A DNA stretch of 64,000 nucleotides from Elioraea sp. Yellowstone (lineage in GTDB: Bacteria > Pseudomonadota > Alphaproteobacteria > Acetobacterales > Acetobacteraceae): NCBI RefSeq assembly GCF_006704265.1, contig NZ_VIKA01000001.1:1-64000 (forward strand), written 5' to 3'. This document shows positions 29,141 through 39,013 of this stretch, one piece after another. Made by a program: the position numbers and the translations under genes. The stretch's first letter is position 1; every line of letters begins with the position of its first letter. The notes under the pieces were generated by a model that saw only the letters and a program-made list of their open reading frames with translations, had not been told where the DNA came from and did no database searches.

Positions 29141-30610
29141 GTGCGTCTCTTCGCCGCGACACTGGCCACCGAGACCAACACCTTCTCGCCCCTGCCGACC
29201 AGCCTCGCGGCCTACCGGGAGGGCGTGTTCCTCCGCCCGGGCGAGCATCCGGACGACACCCCTCTGATGTGCACCGCACCACTGTTCGTGGCACGAAAAC
29301 GCGCCGCCGCAGAGGGGTTCACCTTGATCGAGGGCTCGTGCTTCGCCGCCTCGCCGGCCGGCACCACCAACCGCGCCGACTACGAGTTCATGCGCGACGA
29401 GATCCTCGGCCAGGTGAAGGCGGCGCTGCCGCTCGACGGGGTGCTGCTCGGCCTGCACGGGGCGATGGTGGCGCACGGCTATGACGACGTCGAAGGTGAC
29501 ATCATCGAGCGCGTGCGCGCGATCGTGGGCCCGGACTGCGTGATCGGCGTGGAGCTCGACCCGCATTGCCATCTGACCAGGAAGCGCGTCGCGGCGGCCG
29601 ACATCATCATCCTCTACAAGGAGTTCCCGCACACCGACGTGGTCGAGCGCGCCGAGGAGGTGCTGACGCTGGTGCTGCGCACGATCCGCAAGGAGATCAG
29701 GCCGGTGATGTCGCTCTACGACTGCCGGCAGATCGGCAGCTACCCGACCACCGAGCCGCTGATGCGGGCCTTCGTCGACAAGGTGAGCGCGCTGGAGGGC
29801 ACGGACGGCATCCTCTCGATCTCGATCGGGCACTGCTTCCCCTATGCCGACGTTCCGGAGCTGACCGGCCGCGTGCTGGTGATCGCCGACGGTGACAAGG
29901 CGAAGTCCGACCGGGTCGCGACCGCGATCGGCGAGGAGTTCGTCTCGATGCGCGGCAGGACCGCACCGCCCTACCTGTCCGTCGAGGAGGGGATCACGTT
30001 CGCGGTCGAGTTCAACGGCGCACCCGTGGTGATGGCCGATCCGGCCGACAATGCCGGCGGCGGCGCGCCCTCCGACAACACCACCATCCTGCGCGCGATG
30101 ATCGCGCGCGGCGTGAAGGATGCCGCCCTCGGGCCGATCTGGGACCCGATCGCCGTGCGGCTCTGCATGGATGCGGGGGAGGGGGCGCGCATCCCGCTGC
30201 GCTTCGGCGGCAAGATCGGCCCGGCCTCGGGCCCGCCGGTCGATGCGGTGGTGGAGGTGACGAAGCTCGCGCGGGACTGCTGGCAGAGCTTCGGCCCGAC
30301 CAGGGTCCCGCTCGGCGACACGGCGGCGATCCGCGTCGGCGGCATCGACGTGGTGCTGATCAGCAACCGTACCCAGGCGCTCGGCCTCGAACTGTTCCGC
30401 AATGTCGGCATCGAGCCGACCGCCCGCAAGCTCGTTGTGGTGAAGTCCACCAACCATTTCCGCGCCGCCTTCGGCCCGATCGCGGCCAGGGTGATCTATG
30501 TGGACAGCGACGGGCCGCTGGCGCGAGACTACCGCAAAATACCCTATACGCGGATCGAGCGGCCGATCTGGCCGCTGGACGAGCGGACCACGCCCGGCCT
30601 GATCCTCTAG
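29141..30610 (+). CDS. M81-family metallopeptidase (MlrC-like), copy 2
   Basis: A 489-residue paralogue of the M81 protein at 18481. The N-terminus FAATLATETNTFSPLPTSL is the classic MlrC start. D140, H142 and H164 (in ELDPHCHL and EFPHTDVV) are the likely metal ligands. ADPADNAGGGAPSDNT and TNHFRAAFGPIA also match the family. The start is a GTG at 29141 with GGAGG upstream. It begins a run of genes for peptide ABC import, so it probably hydrolyses what that transporter brings in. Confidence 0.92.
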   Translation: MRLFAATLATETNTFSPLPTSLAAYREGVFLRPGEHPDDTPLMCTAPLFVARKRAAAEGFTLIEGSCFAASPAGTTNRADYEFMRDEILGQVKAALPLDGVLLGLHGAMVAHGYDDVEGDIIERVRAIVGPDCVIGVELDPHCHLTRKRVAAADIIILYKEFPHTDVVERAEEVLTLVLRTIRKEIRPVMSLYDCRQIGSYPTTEPLMRAFVDKVSALEGTDGILSISIGHCFPYADVPELTGRVLVIADGDKAKSDRVATAIGEEFVSMRGRTAPPYLSVEEGITFAVEFNGAPVVMADPADNAGGGAPSDNTTILRAMIARGVKDAALGPIWDPIAVRLCMDAGEGARIPLRFGGKIGPASGPPVDAVVEVTKLARDCWQSFGPTRVPLGDTAAIRVGGIDVVLISNRTQALGLELFRNVGIEPTARKLVVVKSTNHFRAAFGPIAARVIYVDSDGPLARDYRKIPYTRIERPIWPLDERTTPGLIL

Positions 30611-30639
30611 GCCGGCACGAACAGGCAGGGAGACGGAGC

Positions 30640-32244
30640 ATGAGGACGACACGACGCAGTGTTCTGGGCGCCGGCGTGGCCGGCACGGCGATTCTGGCCG
30701 CTCCGGCCGTCTGGCCGGCGCGCGCGCAGCCCTCGGCCAAGGGCACGGTGCGCGCGGTGATGCACGGCGACGTGCCGACCTTCGACCCGATCTGGACCAC
30801 GGCCAACATGGCCGCCTACCACGGCAACATGGTCTACGACACGCTCTTCGGCATCGATGACCAGGTGCGGCCGCAACCGCAGATGGTCGGCCGGCATGGG
30901 CTGTCCGACGACCAGCTCACGTTCACCATGGAGCTGCGCGACGGGCTGAAGTGGTCTGACGGTACGGACGTGACGGCGCGCGACTGTGTGGCCTCGCTCC
31001 GCCGCTGGGCCGCGCGGGACGGCGCCGGTCAGCACATGATGGAGCGGGTGGCCGACATCTCCGCACGCGATGCCCGGACGATCGTGATCAAGCTGAAGGA
31101 GCCCTACGGCCTGATCACCGACGCGATGGCCAAGACCTCCACCCCCATCTGCTTCATGATGCGCGAGAAGGAAGCGATGACGGACCCGATGCAGAAGATC
31201 GAGACGATCGTCGGCTCGGGACCGTTCCTGTTCAATGAGCGCGAGACGAGGCCGGGCAGCCAGTACGTCTACGACCGCAACCCGAACTATCGGCCGCGCA
31301 GCGAGCCGCCGTCCTGGATTGCCGGCGGCAAGGTGGTGCATGTCGAGCGCGTGATCTTCCAGAACATGCCCGACGTCCAGACCGCGATCGCCGCCCTGCA
31401 GGCCGGCGAGGTCGACTATGTCGAACAGCCGCCGATCGACACCGTTCCGGCGCTGGAGGCTGATCCCGACATCGCGTTGCAGGATCGCAACCCGCTCGGG
31501 AATGTCGGGTGGATCCGCCTGAACTTCCTCCATCCGCCGTTCAACAACGTCAAGGCGCGGCAGGCCGTGCTGTGGGCCGTGGACCAGGAGGCCCACCTGA
31601 AGGCGACCTTCGTCGATCGCCGCTTCTACCAGCCCTGCGGATCGTTCCTGACCTGCGGCACGCCGTACGAAAGCGATGCCAACACGGAGTGGTTCAAGCG
31701 GGGGCCGGACCGCGCGAAGGCACGCCAGCTCCTGCAGGAGAGCGGCTACAAGGGCGAGCCGGTCACGCTGCTGCAGGCGACCAACATCCTCTACATGACG
31801 AACGCCGCGCAGATCCTCGCCCAGGAGCTGCGCGCGATCGGCATGAACATCCAGATGGTGCCGATGGACTGGTCGGGCGTGGTGCAGCGCCGTGCGGTGA
31901 AGGCGCCGCCCGATCAGGGCGGGTGGAACATCTTCATCACCTCGGCCGACGGGCTCTCCTCGTCGAACCCGATCTGGGCGGCCGCGCACGCGGCGACCGG
32001 CGAGCGCGGCTGGTTCGGCTGGCCGTCGGACGAACTGCACGAGCGGCTGCGTGACGAGTGGGTGAAGGCGCCCGACCTGGAGACGCGGCAGAAGGTCACG
32101 CACAGGCTGCAGGAGAACGCGTGGAACTTCGTGCCGCATGTCTACTACGGCCAGTGGAGGACACCGGTCGCGCACCGCAAGAATGTCACGGGGTGGATCA
32201 ACTCTCCGGGCGTGGTGCCGTTCTGGAACGTGAAGAAGGCGTGA
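30640..32244 (+). CDS. Dipeptide-type ABC transporter periplasmic binding protein
   Basis: A 534-residue SBP_bac_5 protein. The leader MRTTRRSVLGAGVAGTAI carries a twin-arginine-like RR and ends near PARAQ, so Tat export is possible. Family runs are MHGDVPTFDPIWTTANM, ELRDGLKWSDGTDVTARD and ARQAVLWAVDQEAH. It is followed, after a hairpin, by the cognate permease and ATPase genes. It would capture peptides or peptide-like molecules for DppB/C-type import. Confidence 0.93.
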   Translation: MRTTRRSVLGAGVAGTAILAAPAVWPARAQPSAKGTVRAVMHGDVPTFDPIWTTANMAAYHGNMVYDTLFGIDDQVRPQPQMVGRHGLSDDQLTFTMELRDGLKWSDGTDVTARDCVASLRRWAARDGAGQHMMERVADISARDARTIVIKLKEPYGLITDAMAKTSTPICFMMREKEAMTDPMQKIETIVGSGPFLFNERETRPGSQYVYDRNPNYRPRSEPPSWIAGGKVVHVERVIFQNMPDVQTAIAALQAGEVDYVEQPPIDTVPALEADPDIALQDRNPLGNVGWIRLNFLHPPFNNVKARQAVLWAVDQEAHLKATFVDRRFYQPCGSFLTCGTPYESDANTEWFKRGPDRAKARQLLQESGYKGEPVTLLQATNILYMTNAAQILAQELRAIGMNIQMVPMDWSGVVQRRAVKAPPDQGGWNIFITSADGLSSSNPIWAAAHAATGERGWFGWPSDELHERLRDEWVKAPDLETRQKVTHRLQENAWNFVPHVYYGQWRTPVAHRKNVTGWINSPGVVPFWNVKKA

Positions 32245-32279
32245 GGCGACGCGGTCCCGGGAGGCTGGCGCGCATGCTG

Positions 32280-32307
32280 TCCCTCTCCCCCTCGCGGGGG
32301 AGAGGGA
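32280..32307 (+). repeat. Perfect 12-bp hairpin between binding-protein and permease genes
   Basis: TCCCTCTCCCCC (32280-32291), loop TCGC, GGGGGAGAGGGA (32296-32307). No T-run follows, and the operon continues at 32414. Stable hairpins at this place in binding-protein operons protect the upstream mRNA or partly stop transcription, so the binding protein is made in excess. It shares wording with the elements at 15847 and 27921. The rest of the 169-bp gap shows no gene. Confidence 0.75.
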
Positions 32308-32413
32308 AGCTTCTGCCCTCACGCCTCTGCTCGCGCGCCAGGTGGAGAGGACGGGGGTGCTCCCGTCGCGGCTCCCGCGTCGGCGGCGGTGAAGGCGACA
32401 GCATGGCCACATC

Positions 32414-33355
32414 ATGATCGCCTACATCATCCGCCGTCTCCTCGCGACCATCCCGGTGATGCTCCTGGTCGCGGTGATCGTGTTCCTGCTGGTGCATCTC
32501 GCACCCGGCGACCCGGCTTCCGTGATCGCGGGCGACAACGCCACCTCCGACCAGATCGCCGCGATCCGCGCCACGCTCGGCCTCGATCGGCCGCTCTGGG
32601 AACAGTTCGCGATCTGGATCTGGCGCGTGCTGCAGGGCGATCTCGGACAGTCCCTGTTCTGGAATCGCGGTGTGGCGGAACTGATCCTCCAGCGCGCAGA
32701 ACCGACCGTCTCGCTTGCCATCACCACGCTCATCTTCGCGGTCTCGATCGCGATCGGGCTCGGCGTGCTGGCGGCGTGGAAGGCCGGCTCGGGGATCGAC
32801 CGCTCGGTGATGGGGCTGGCGGTGGCCGGTTTCTCGGTACCGGTGTTCGTGGTCGGCTACCTGCTGGTGTACCTCTTCGCGATCGAGCTCCGCTGGCTGC
32901 CGGTGCAGGGCTATCGCCCGATCGCGCAAGGGTTCTGGCCCTGGCTCGAGCGCCTCATCCTGCCCTCGGTGGCGCTCGGCCTCGCCTATCTGGCGCTGAT
33001 CGCGCGCATCACCCGCACCACCATGCTCGAGATCCTGTCGGAGGACTACATCCGCACCGCGCAGGCGAAGGGGGTGGCGACGCGGCCGATGCTGTTCAGG
33101 CATGCGCTGAAGAACGCCGCCGTGCCGATCGTCACCGTGGTCGGCATCGGTGTCGCGCTCCTGATCAGCGGCGTGGTGATCACGGAGACCGTGTTCAACA
33201 TCCCCGGCATCGGCCGGCTGGTGGTCGATGCGATCACGCGTCGCGACTACCCGATCATCCAGGGGGTGATGCTGGTCTTCTCGGCGATCTATGTGCTGGT
33301 GAACCTCGCCGTCGACCTCTCCTACACGCTGTTCGATCCGCGCGTGCGCTACTGA
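32414..33355 (+). CDS. Dipeptide ABC transporter permease, DppB type
   Basis: A 313-residue inner-membrane permease with six predicted helices. The N-terminus [19 protein letters not shown] and [13 protein letters not shown] are standard DppB features. The EAA-type loop [12 protein letters not shown] and the end [18 protein letters not shown] agree. Its stop overlaps the start of the DppC-type gene (ATGA at 33352-33355 region), so translation is coupled. Confidence 0.95.
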   Translation: MIAYIIRRLLATIPVMLLVAVIVFLLVHLAPGDPASVIAGDNATSDQIAAIRATLGLDRPLWEQFAIWIWRVLQGDLGQSLFWNRGVAELILQRAEPTVSLAITTLIFAVSIAIGLGVLAAWKAGSGIDRSVMGLAVAGFSVPVFVVGYLLVYLFAIELRWLPVQGYRPIAQGFWPWLERLILPSVALGLAYLALIARITRTTMLEILSEDYIRTAQAKGVATRPMLFRHALKNAAVPIVTVVGIGVALLISGVVITETVFNIPGIGRLVVDAITRRDYPIIQGVMLVFSAIYVLVNLAVDLSYTLFDPRVRY

Positions 33356-34251
33356 TGACGACCGCAGCCGCCATCGCCCAGCCGCCGGTTCCCATCCGCG
33401 GGGGCCTCGCCCGCTTCGCCCGGCGCAACCCGACCATCGTGATCGGCGGCGCGATGCTGCTGCTGATGGTCTGCATCGCGGTGCTCGCGCCCTGGATCTC
33501 GGGCGATCCGTTCACCGTCTCGCCGGCCGACCGGCTGAGACCGCCCTCGTTCAGCGACTTCTTCGCGTCCGGCAAGATCGACCGCTTCGGGACCGACAAT
33601 CTGGGGCGCGACATCTTCGCGCGTACCGTGCACGGCACGCGCATCTCGCTGATGGTCGGCATATCGGTGGCGCTTCTCGCGACCCTGATCGGCCTGGGCA
33701 TCGGCCTGGTCGCGGGCTATTTCCGCCTGGTCGATGCGATCGTCATGCGCGTGATGGATGCGCTGATGGCGATCCCCTCGATCCTGCTCGCGATCGCCCT
33801 GGTCGCGCTGACCGGCGGCGGCATCGCCATCGTCATCGCCGCGATCACCGTGCCCGATATCCCTCGCGTGGTGCGCCTGGTGCGCTCGGTGGTGCTCACC
33901 GTGCGCGAACGACCATACATCGATGCCGCGGTCTCGGTCGGCAGTCCGTCGCGGAAGATCATCCTGCGCCACATCCTGCCCTCCACGATCGGCCCCCTGA
34001 TCGTGCAGGCGACCTATATCTGCGCCTCGGCGATCCTGGTGGAGGCGGGGCTGTCGTTCCTCGGCGCGGGTGTGCCGCCCGAGATCCCGACCTGGGGCAA
34101 CATGATCGCGCAGTCGCGGCTGTTCCTCGCCCGCGCGCCCTGGACGATCTTCGCGCCGGGCATCTGCCTCGCCCTCGTCGTGCTGTCGATCAACCTGCTG
34201 GGCGACGGATTGCGCGACCGGCTCGATCCCAGACTTGCCCGCCGGATGTAG
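33355..34251 (+). CDS. Dipeptide ABC transporter permease, DppC type
   Basis: A 298-residue inner-membrane permease. [20 protein letters not shown] is the DppC hallmark, followed by [20 protein letters not shown] (coupling-loop region) and [20 protein letters not shown]. An N-terminal helix (about 28-47) precedes the transport domain. The ATG at 33355 overlaps the DppB stop by one base. It heterodimerises with the DppB-type protein. Confidence 0.95.
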   Translation: MTTAAAIAQPPVPIRGGLARFARRNPTIVIGGAMLLLMVCIAVLAPWISGDPFTVSPADRLRPPSFSDFFASGKIDRFGTDNLGRDIFARTVHGTRISLMVGISVALLATLIGLGIGLVAGYFRLVDAIVMRVMDALMAIPSILLAIALVALTGGGIAIVIAAITVPDIPRVVRLVRSVVLTVRERPYIDAAVSVGSPSRKIILRHILPSTIGPLIVQATYICASAILVEAGLSFLGAGVPPEIPTWGNMIAQSRLFLARAPWTIFAPGICLALVVLSINLLGDGLRDRLDPRLARRM

Positions 34252-35235
34252 ATGACCGAGACCGCGCCGATCCTGGAGGTCCTGGACCTCCGTACGCATT
34301 TCTTCACCCAGGACGGCGTGACGCGCGCGGTGGATGGCGTGTCGTTCTCGCTGGCGCCGGGCGAGACGCTCGGCATCGTCGGCGAGTCCGGCTGCGGCAA
34401 GTCGGTCACGGCGCTCTCGATCCTGCGCCTGCTGCCGCCCAAGCTGTCCCGCATCGTCGGCGGCAGGGTGGTCTTCGAGGGCACCGATCTTCTGACGCTC
34501 CACGAGCCTGCGATGCGCGAGATTCGCGGCAACCGCATCGCGATGATCTTCCAGGAGCCGATGACCAGCCTGAACCCGGTGCTGACCATCGGCGAGCAGA
34601 TCGCCGAGGCCGTGCGCATCCACCAGGGCGCCAGCCGGAAGGAGGCGCTTGCCCGCGCCGTCGAGATGCTGAAGCTGGTGCGCATCCCCGATGCGGAACG
34701 GCGCGTGGGCGACTACCCGCACCAGTTCTCGGGCGGGATGCGCCAGCGCGTGATGATCGCGATGGCGCTGTCCTGCAACCCGAAGCTTCTGCTGGCCGAC
34801 GAGCCGACGACCGCGCTCGACGTCACCGTACAGAAGCAGATCCTGCGCCTCATGCTGGAGCTGAAGGAACGCATCGGCTCGGCGGTGATCCTGATCACGC
34901 ACGATCTCGGGGTGATCGCCGAGACCGCCAAGCGCGTGGTGGTGATGTATGCCGGCCGCGTCGTCGAGCAGGCGGAGGTCACGGCGCTGTTCGACGCGCC
35001 GCTGCATCCCTACACGCGCGGGCTGATGGCATCGATCCCGCGGCTCAAGCACAACAGGACAAGGCGCCTTGCCGAGATCCCGGGCATCGTGCCGGACCTG
35101 CGCACGCCCATTCCCGGCTGCGCCTTCGCGCCGCGCTGCCCGCTCGCCACCGATCGCTGCCGCGAGGCCGCGCCCTCGCTCGACGACCATGGCGGCGGCC
35201 ACTTCGCCGCCTGCTGGGAGGCAGGGCGCGCATGA
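34252..35235 (+). CDS. Dipeptide ABC transporter ATPase, DppD type
   Basis: A 327-residue ATPase with Walker [10 protein letters not shown], signature FSGGMRQRV, Walker [15 protein letters not shown], and the oligopeptide C-terminal domain [18 protein letters not shown], whose cysteines bind an iron-sulfur cluster in some homologues. The ATG directly follows the DppC stop. Confidence 0.96.
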   Translation: MTETAPILEVLDLRTHFFTQDGVTRAVDGVSFSLAPGETLGIVGESGCGKSVTALSILRLLPPKLSRIVGGRVVFEGTDLLTLHEPAMREIRGNRIAMIFQEPMTSLNPVLTIGEQIAEAVRIHQGASRKEALARAVEMLKLVRIPDAERRVGDYPHQFSGGMRQRVMIAMALSCNPKLLLADEPTTALDVTVQKQILRLMLELKERIGSAVILITHDLGVIAETAKRVVVMYAGRVVEQAEVTALFDAPLHPYTRGLMASIPRLKHNRTRRLAEIPGIVPDLRTPIPGCAFAPRCPLATDRCREAAPSLDDHGGGHFAACWEAGRA

Positions 35236-36200
35236 CGCCGGTGCTCGAGGTCGATCGCCTGGTGAAGCATTTTCCGATCCTGCGCGGTATCCTGCGTCGG
35301 CCGGTGGCGTGGGTGCGCGCGGTGGACGGTGTGTCCTTTGCGATCGCGCCCGGCGAGACGCTCTGTCTCGTGGGCGAGTCCGGCTGCGGCAAGTCCACGG
35401 TCGCGCGGCTGGTGCTGCGCCTCGACGAGCCGACCGGCGGGGCGATCCGGCTCGACGGCACGGATGTGACGGGGCTCGACGAACGCGAATTCGCGCCGTT
35501 CCGCCGGCGCGTCCAGATGGTGTTCCAGGATCCCTACGCCTCGCTCAATCCGCGACTGAAGGTGGGGCAGATCGTCGGCGAACCGCTCGAGAACTACGAG
35601 GGGCTCCGGGGCAAGGCGCTCGAGGAGCGGGTGGCCGGGCTTCTGGCGAAGGTGGGGCTGCGGCCCGAGGGGGTCGGGCGCTACCCGTTCGAGTTCTCGG
35701 GCGGACAGCGCCAGCGCATCGGCCTTGCGCGCGCGCTCGCGCTGAACCCGAAGCTGATCGTCGCCGACGAGCCGGTCTCCGCGCTCGATGTCTCGGTGCA
35801 GGCACAGGTGCTGAACCTGATGATGGACCTGCAGGAGGAGTTCGGTCTCGCCTACCTCTTCGTCAGCCACGACCTCGCGGTGGTGGAGCATATCGGCCAT
35901 CGCATCGCGGTGATGTATCTCGGCGAGATCGTCGAGATCGGGCCGAAGCAGGTGGTGCTGGACGAGCCGAAGCATCCCTACACGCGCGCCCTCGTCGCCG
36001 CCGCGCCGATCCCGGATCCGCGCGCGAAGCGCGACACGCTGGTGCTGGAGGGCGACGTGCCGAGCCCTCTCAACCCGCCCGCGGGCTGCCGCTTCCACAC
36101 GCGCTGCCCCTTCGTGATGGACCGCTGCCGGGAGGAGACGCCACGCCTGAGGGAGGTCTCGCCGGGACGGCAGGCGGCCTGCCACCTCCTGGAGGCGTGA
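35232..36200 (+). CDS. Dipeptide ABC transporter ATPase, DppF type
   Basis: A 322-residue partner ATPase. Walker A is GESGCGKST, the Q-loop region is [17 protein letters not shown], the signature is [10 protein letters not shown] and Walker B is [14 protein letters not shown]. The C-terminal [14 protein letters not shown] motif is present. It overlaps the DppD stop by 4 bp, and its own stop overlaps the SelA-like gene by one base, tying that enzyme to the transporter. Confidence 0.96.
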   Translation: MTPVLEVDRLVKHFPILRGILRRPVAWVRAVDGVSFAIAPGETLCLVGESGCGKSTVARLVLRLDEPTGGAIRLDGTDVTGLDEREFAPFRRRVQMVFQDPYASLNPRLKVGQIVGEPLENYEGLRGKALEERVAGLLAKVGLRPEGVGRYPFEFSGGQRQRIGLARALALNPKLIVADEPVSALDVSVQAQVLNLMMDLQEEFGLAYLFVSHDLAVVEHIGHRIAVMYLGEIVEIGPKQVVLDEPKHPYTRALVAAAPIPDPRAKRDTLVLEGDVPSPLNPPAGCRFHTRCPFVMDRCREETPRLREVSPGRQAACHLLEA

Positions 36201-37360
36201 TGGGCGGCGCGCTCGCCGAACTGGGGCTCGCGCGGGTGATCAACGCCGCCGGCACGCTGACCCGTCTCGGCGGTGCACCGATGGCGTCCGAGGTGGTGGC
36301 GGCGATGGCCGAAGCGGCGGGTGCCTCGCTCGACATGGCGGCGCTGCAGGAACGGGCCTCGGCGGAGATCGCTGCCGCCACGGGCGCCGAGGCGGGTCTG
36401 GTCACAACTGGGGCCGCCGCGGGACTGACGCTTGCCGCGGCGGCCGTGCTCGCCGGGCTCGACCCCGCGCGCATGGCGCAGCTCCCGCGCATCGAGGACG
36501 GGCGCAGCGAGATCCTGGTGCACCGGACGCATCGCAGCGCCTACACGCGCGCGCTCGCGGTCGCCGGTGCGCGCCTGGTCGATTTCGGCCACAACGACCG
36601 CGGCACCGGGGCGGGCATCCGCGGCATCGAGGCGTGGGAGATCGAGGCGGCGATCGGGGCGCGCACCGCAGCGATCTTCTTCGCCGCCACGCCGTGGAGT
36701 GTCCCTGACCTGCCCCTGGTCGCGCGCGCGGCGCATGCGCACGACCTGCCCGTGATCGTCGATGCGGCAGCGCAACTCCCCCCGGCCGCCAATCTGCGCC
36801 GGTTCATCGCGGCCGGGGCCGATCTCGTCGTCTTCTCCGGCGGCAAGGCGATCGGCGGGCCGCAATCCTCCGGCATCCTCGCCGGCCGGCGCACGCTGAT
36901 CGCCTCGGCGCTGATGCAGATGCTCGACATGGACGTGCCGGTGGCGAGCTGGCGGGCGCCGCTCGGCGTGCAGGTCGCAGGCGTGCCGCATCACGGGCTC
37001 GGCCGCGGCTTCAAGGCGGGCAAGGAGGAGATCGTCGGGCTTCTGGTGGCGCTGCGCCGCTTCCTCGCGCGCGACGAGGCGGCGGAGCAGGCGGCGCAGA
37101 CCGCGCGACTGCGCGCGATCGCCGATGCGCTGCCGGTGCGGAGCACGCTGCTCGATGCGGCGACGACCGGGCGCGCGCCGCAGCTCGCGCTGCGTGTTGA
37201 GGATGCACCGGGGCTCGCCGCGCGGCTGCGCGCAGGCGATCCGCCGGTGCATCTCGGCGAGCGGCATGCGGGCGAGGGGGTGCTGCTCGTGGATCCTCAG
37301 GCGTTGCGTCCCGAGGACGACGCGGCGCTGATCGCCGCGGTCCGCGCTGCTCTTGCTTAG
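36200..37360 (+). CDS. SelA/DgaE-like PLP-dependent enzyme
   Basis: A 386-residue fold-type I PLP protein. The start LGLARVINAAGTLTRLGGAP matches the SelA/DgaE family N-terminus, and K216 in FSGGKAIGGPQSSGIL is the PLP lysine. It is shorter than selenocysteine synthase and has no adjoining selB or selC, so tRNA work is unlikely. DgaE-like relatives remove ammonia from D-glucosaminate or act on other amino acids. Translational coupling to a peptide importer suggests that it breaks down an amino acid released from the imported compound. The substrate is unknown. It ends convergently with the M20 gene, overlapping it by 4 bp. Confidence 0.82.
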   Translation: MGGALAELGLARVINAAGTLTRLGGAPMASEVVAAMAEAAGASLDMAALQERASAEIAAATGAEAGLVTTGAAAGLTLAAAAVLAGLDPARMAQLPRIEDGRSEILVHRTHRSAYTRALAVAGARLVDFGHNDRGTGAGIRGIEAWEIEAAIGARTAAIFFAATPWSVPDLPLVARAAHAHDLPVIVDAAAQLPPAANLRRFIAAGADLVVFSGGKAIGGPQSSGILAGRRTLIASALMQMLDMDVPVASWRAPLGVQVAGVPHHGLGRGFKAGKEEIVGLLVALRRFLARDEAAEQAAQTARLRAIADALPVRSTLLDAATTGRAPQLALRVEDAPGLAARLRAGDPPVHLGERHAGEGVLLVDPQALRPEDDAALIAAVRAALA

Positions 37361-38646
37361 CCCGCGCGCGGCTTGAGCCCGCACCAGTCGGCGATGAAGG
37401 CGGCGATCGTCAGCGTGCAGCGGCGCAGATCCTCGATCGAGGTGCGCTCGTCGAAGGCATGCGCGCCCTCGCCCTTCGGGCCGTAGCAGAGCGCGGGGAT
37501 GCCGAAATAGAGCCCGTAGAAGCGCGTGTCGTTCACCGCGGTCGAGCGGCGCTCGGGCATCGCCCCGCCATGCACCTGCGCATGCGCGGCCGCGAGCACG
37601 GCCTCGGCCTCGCTGCCCGGCTCCAGCACGTAGCCGTCGGCCTGGAACCCGTGCCAGACGATCTCGGGCGGGTTGTTGGCGAGGAACGCATCGCCGCGAG
37701 CGGCCTCCCGCACCGCCCGCTCGACGCCCGCCATCGCCTCGGCGACCTCGGTGCCCGGCAGCAGGCCGATGCGGCAATCCACCTCGCACCAGGCCGGGGT
37801 GGACGAGGCCCAGTCGCCGCCGCGGATGATGCCCGGGTTGAACTTGATCGGGTCCGGCACGGATGCGTACCAGGGATGCGCCTTCGCCGCGGCGTTCAGC
37901 GCGCGCGTGTGCGCATGGAGCGCGTCCACCAGACGCATCGCCGACAAGATCGCGTTCGAGCCGTCCTGCGCCACCGCGACATGCACCGGCACGCCGCGCA
38001 CCTTGAGCCGGAACCAGAGCGTGCCCGTATGCGCGCGCGTGATCGCGTGCCCGGTCGGCTCGGGGATCAGCGCCGCGTCCGCACGGTAGCCGCGCAGGAG
38101 CGTCGCGAGCGCGCCGTTGCCGGTGCTCTCCTCCTCCGTGACGGTCTGGAGATAGACGTCCGCTGCTGGTGCGAATCCGGCCGCTCGGATCGCGTCCATC
38201 GCGAACACCATGCAGGAAACACCCGCCTTCATGTCGTGGGCGCCGCGGCCATACATCCAGCCGTCGCGGATCACCGCGGCGTAGGGCGGATGGGTCCACA
38301 TCTCGGACGGACCTTCCGGCACGACGTCGATATGGCCCTGCAGGATCAGGCTGCGCCCGGTCGGCGCCTCGGCGCGATGCGCAGCCACCACCTGCACCGA
38401 GCCCGCGGGGTCCACGTCAACCATCGGGCTCGCCTTCGGGTGCGCAGCGAGCGGAACCTCGGCGAGGGTGAAGCGATCCACCGCATAGCCGCGCGCGGCG
38501 AAGGCGCGGGCAAGCCAGTCCTGCAGGGGGGCTTCCGCTCCGCGCAGACTGGGGAAGCGGACGATGTCGGCGAGGAACGCGACCTCGCGGTCGAAGTTGG
38601 CGTCCACCGCCGCAGCGAGGCGGGCGAGGATGGTGGCGTCGGGCAT
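37357..38646 (-). CDS. M20-family deacylase/peptidase (ArgE/DapE-like)
   Basis: A 429-residue zinc hydrolase. Metal and catalytic residues lie in LQGHIDVVPEG (His, Asp), YGRGAHDMKAG (bridging Asp), TVTEEESTGNGA (Glu pair), IPEPTGHAI and GEGAHAFDERTS (final His). The inserted dimer domain spans about 200-310. Family members cleave N-acyl amino acids or dipeptides; arginine or lysine synthesis is unlikely in this context. It closes a group that also holds an aspartoacylase-like enzyme and an M81 peptidase, all amide-cleaving. Confidence 0.9.
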   Translation of the reverse strand: MPDATILARLAAAVDANFDREVAFLADIVRFPSLRGAEAPLQDWLARAFAARGYAVDRFTLAEVPLAAHPKASPMVDVDPAGSVQVVAAHRAEAPTGRSLILQGHIDVVPEGPSEMWTHPPYAAVIRDGWMYGRGAHDMKAGVSCMVFAMDAIRAAGFAPAADVYLQTVTEEESTGNGALATLLRGYRADAALIPEPTGHAITRAHTGTLWFRLKVRGVPVHVAVAQDGSNAILSAMRLVDALHAHTRALNAAAKAHPWYASVPDPIKFNPGIIRGGDWASSTPAWCEVDCRIGLLPGTEVAEAMAGVERAVREAARGDAFLANNPPEIVWHGFQADGYVLEPGSEAEAVLAAAHAQVHGGAMPERRSTAVNDTRFYGLYFGIPALCYGPKGEGAHAFDERTSIEDLRRCTLTIAAFIADWCGLKPRAG

Positions 38647-38677
38647 GCGCGCACGCTCGCCCGCACGGCGCGGCCGG

Positions 38678-39013
38678 TCAAGCCGTCGCGAGCAGCAGGA
38701 CGCCGACCACGATCAGGGCGAGCCCGCCGATCTGCTGCAGGCCAGCCGGCTCGCCATAGACGAACCATCCCACCATGGCGACGATCACGTATTGCGTCGC
38801 TGCGGCGGGAAAGGCGACCGAGACCGGGATGCCGCGCAGCGCGACGATGTAGAGCATCGCCGCCAGTCCGTAGAAGCCGAGGCCGAGGATCGTCGTCGGG
38901 CGCATGAGCTGGGCGAACACGTCGCCCGGGCCCATCGCGCCCGCCTTCAGCAGGAGCTGCCCGACCACGCCGGCGACCAGCGCCGCGCCGAGCGACGCCC
39001 AGTGCAGCGTCAC
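38678..39013 (-). CDS. Small four-helix DMT/SMR-type transporter, ArnE-like flippase candidate
   Basis: A 111-residue membrane protein with four hydrophobic helices: WASLGAALVAGVVGQLLLKAG, ILGLGFYGLAAMLYIVALRG, SVAFPAAATQYVIVAMVGW and QQIGGLALIVVGVLLLA. Its GTG start overlaps the glycosyltransferase stop (GTGA). This size and its coupling to an ArnC-like glycosyltransferase suggest that it helps flip an undecaprenyl-phosphate sugar, as ArnE/ArnF do. A drug-exporter role is the alternative. Confidence 0.8.
   Translation of the reverse strand: MTLHWASLGAALVAGVVGQLLLKAGAMGPGDVFAQLMRPTTILGLGFYGLAAMLYIVALRGIPVSVAFPAAATQYVIVAMVGWFVYGEPAGLQQIGGLALIVVGVLLLATA

Noticed and set aside
36200-37360. Selenocysteine synthase (SelA) proper
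   Set aside because: It is shorter than SelA, lacks selB/selC neighbours and is translationally coupled to a peptide importer. A SelA/DgaE-like amino-acid enzyme fits better.
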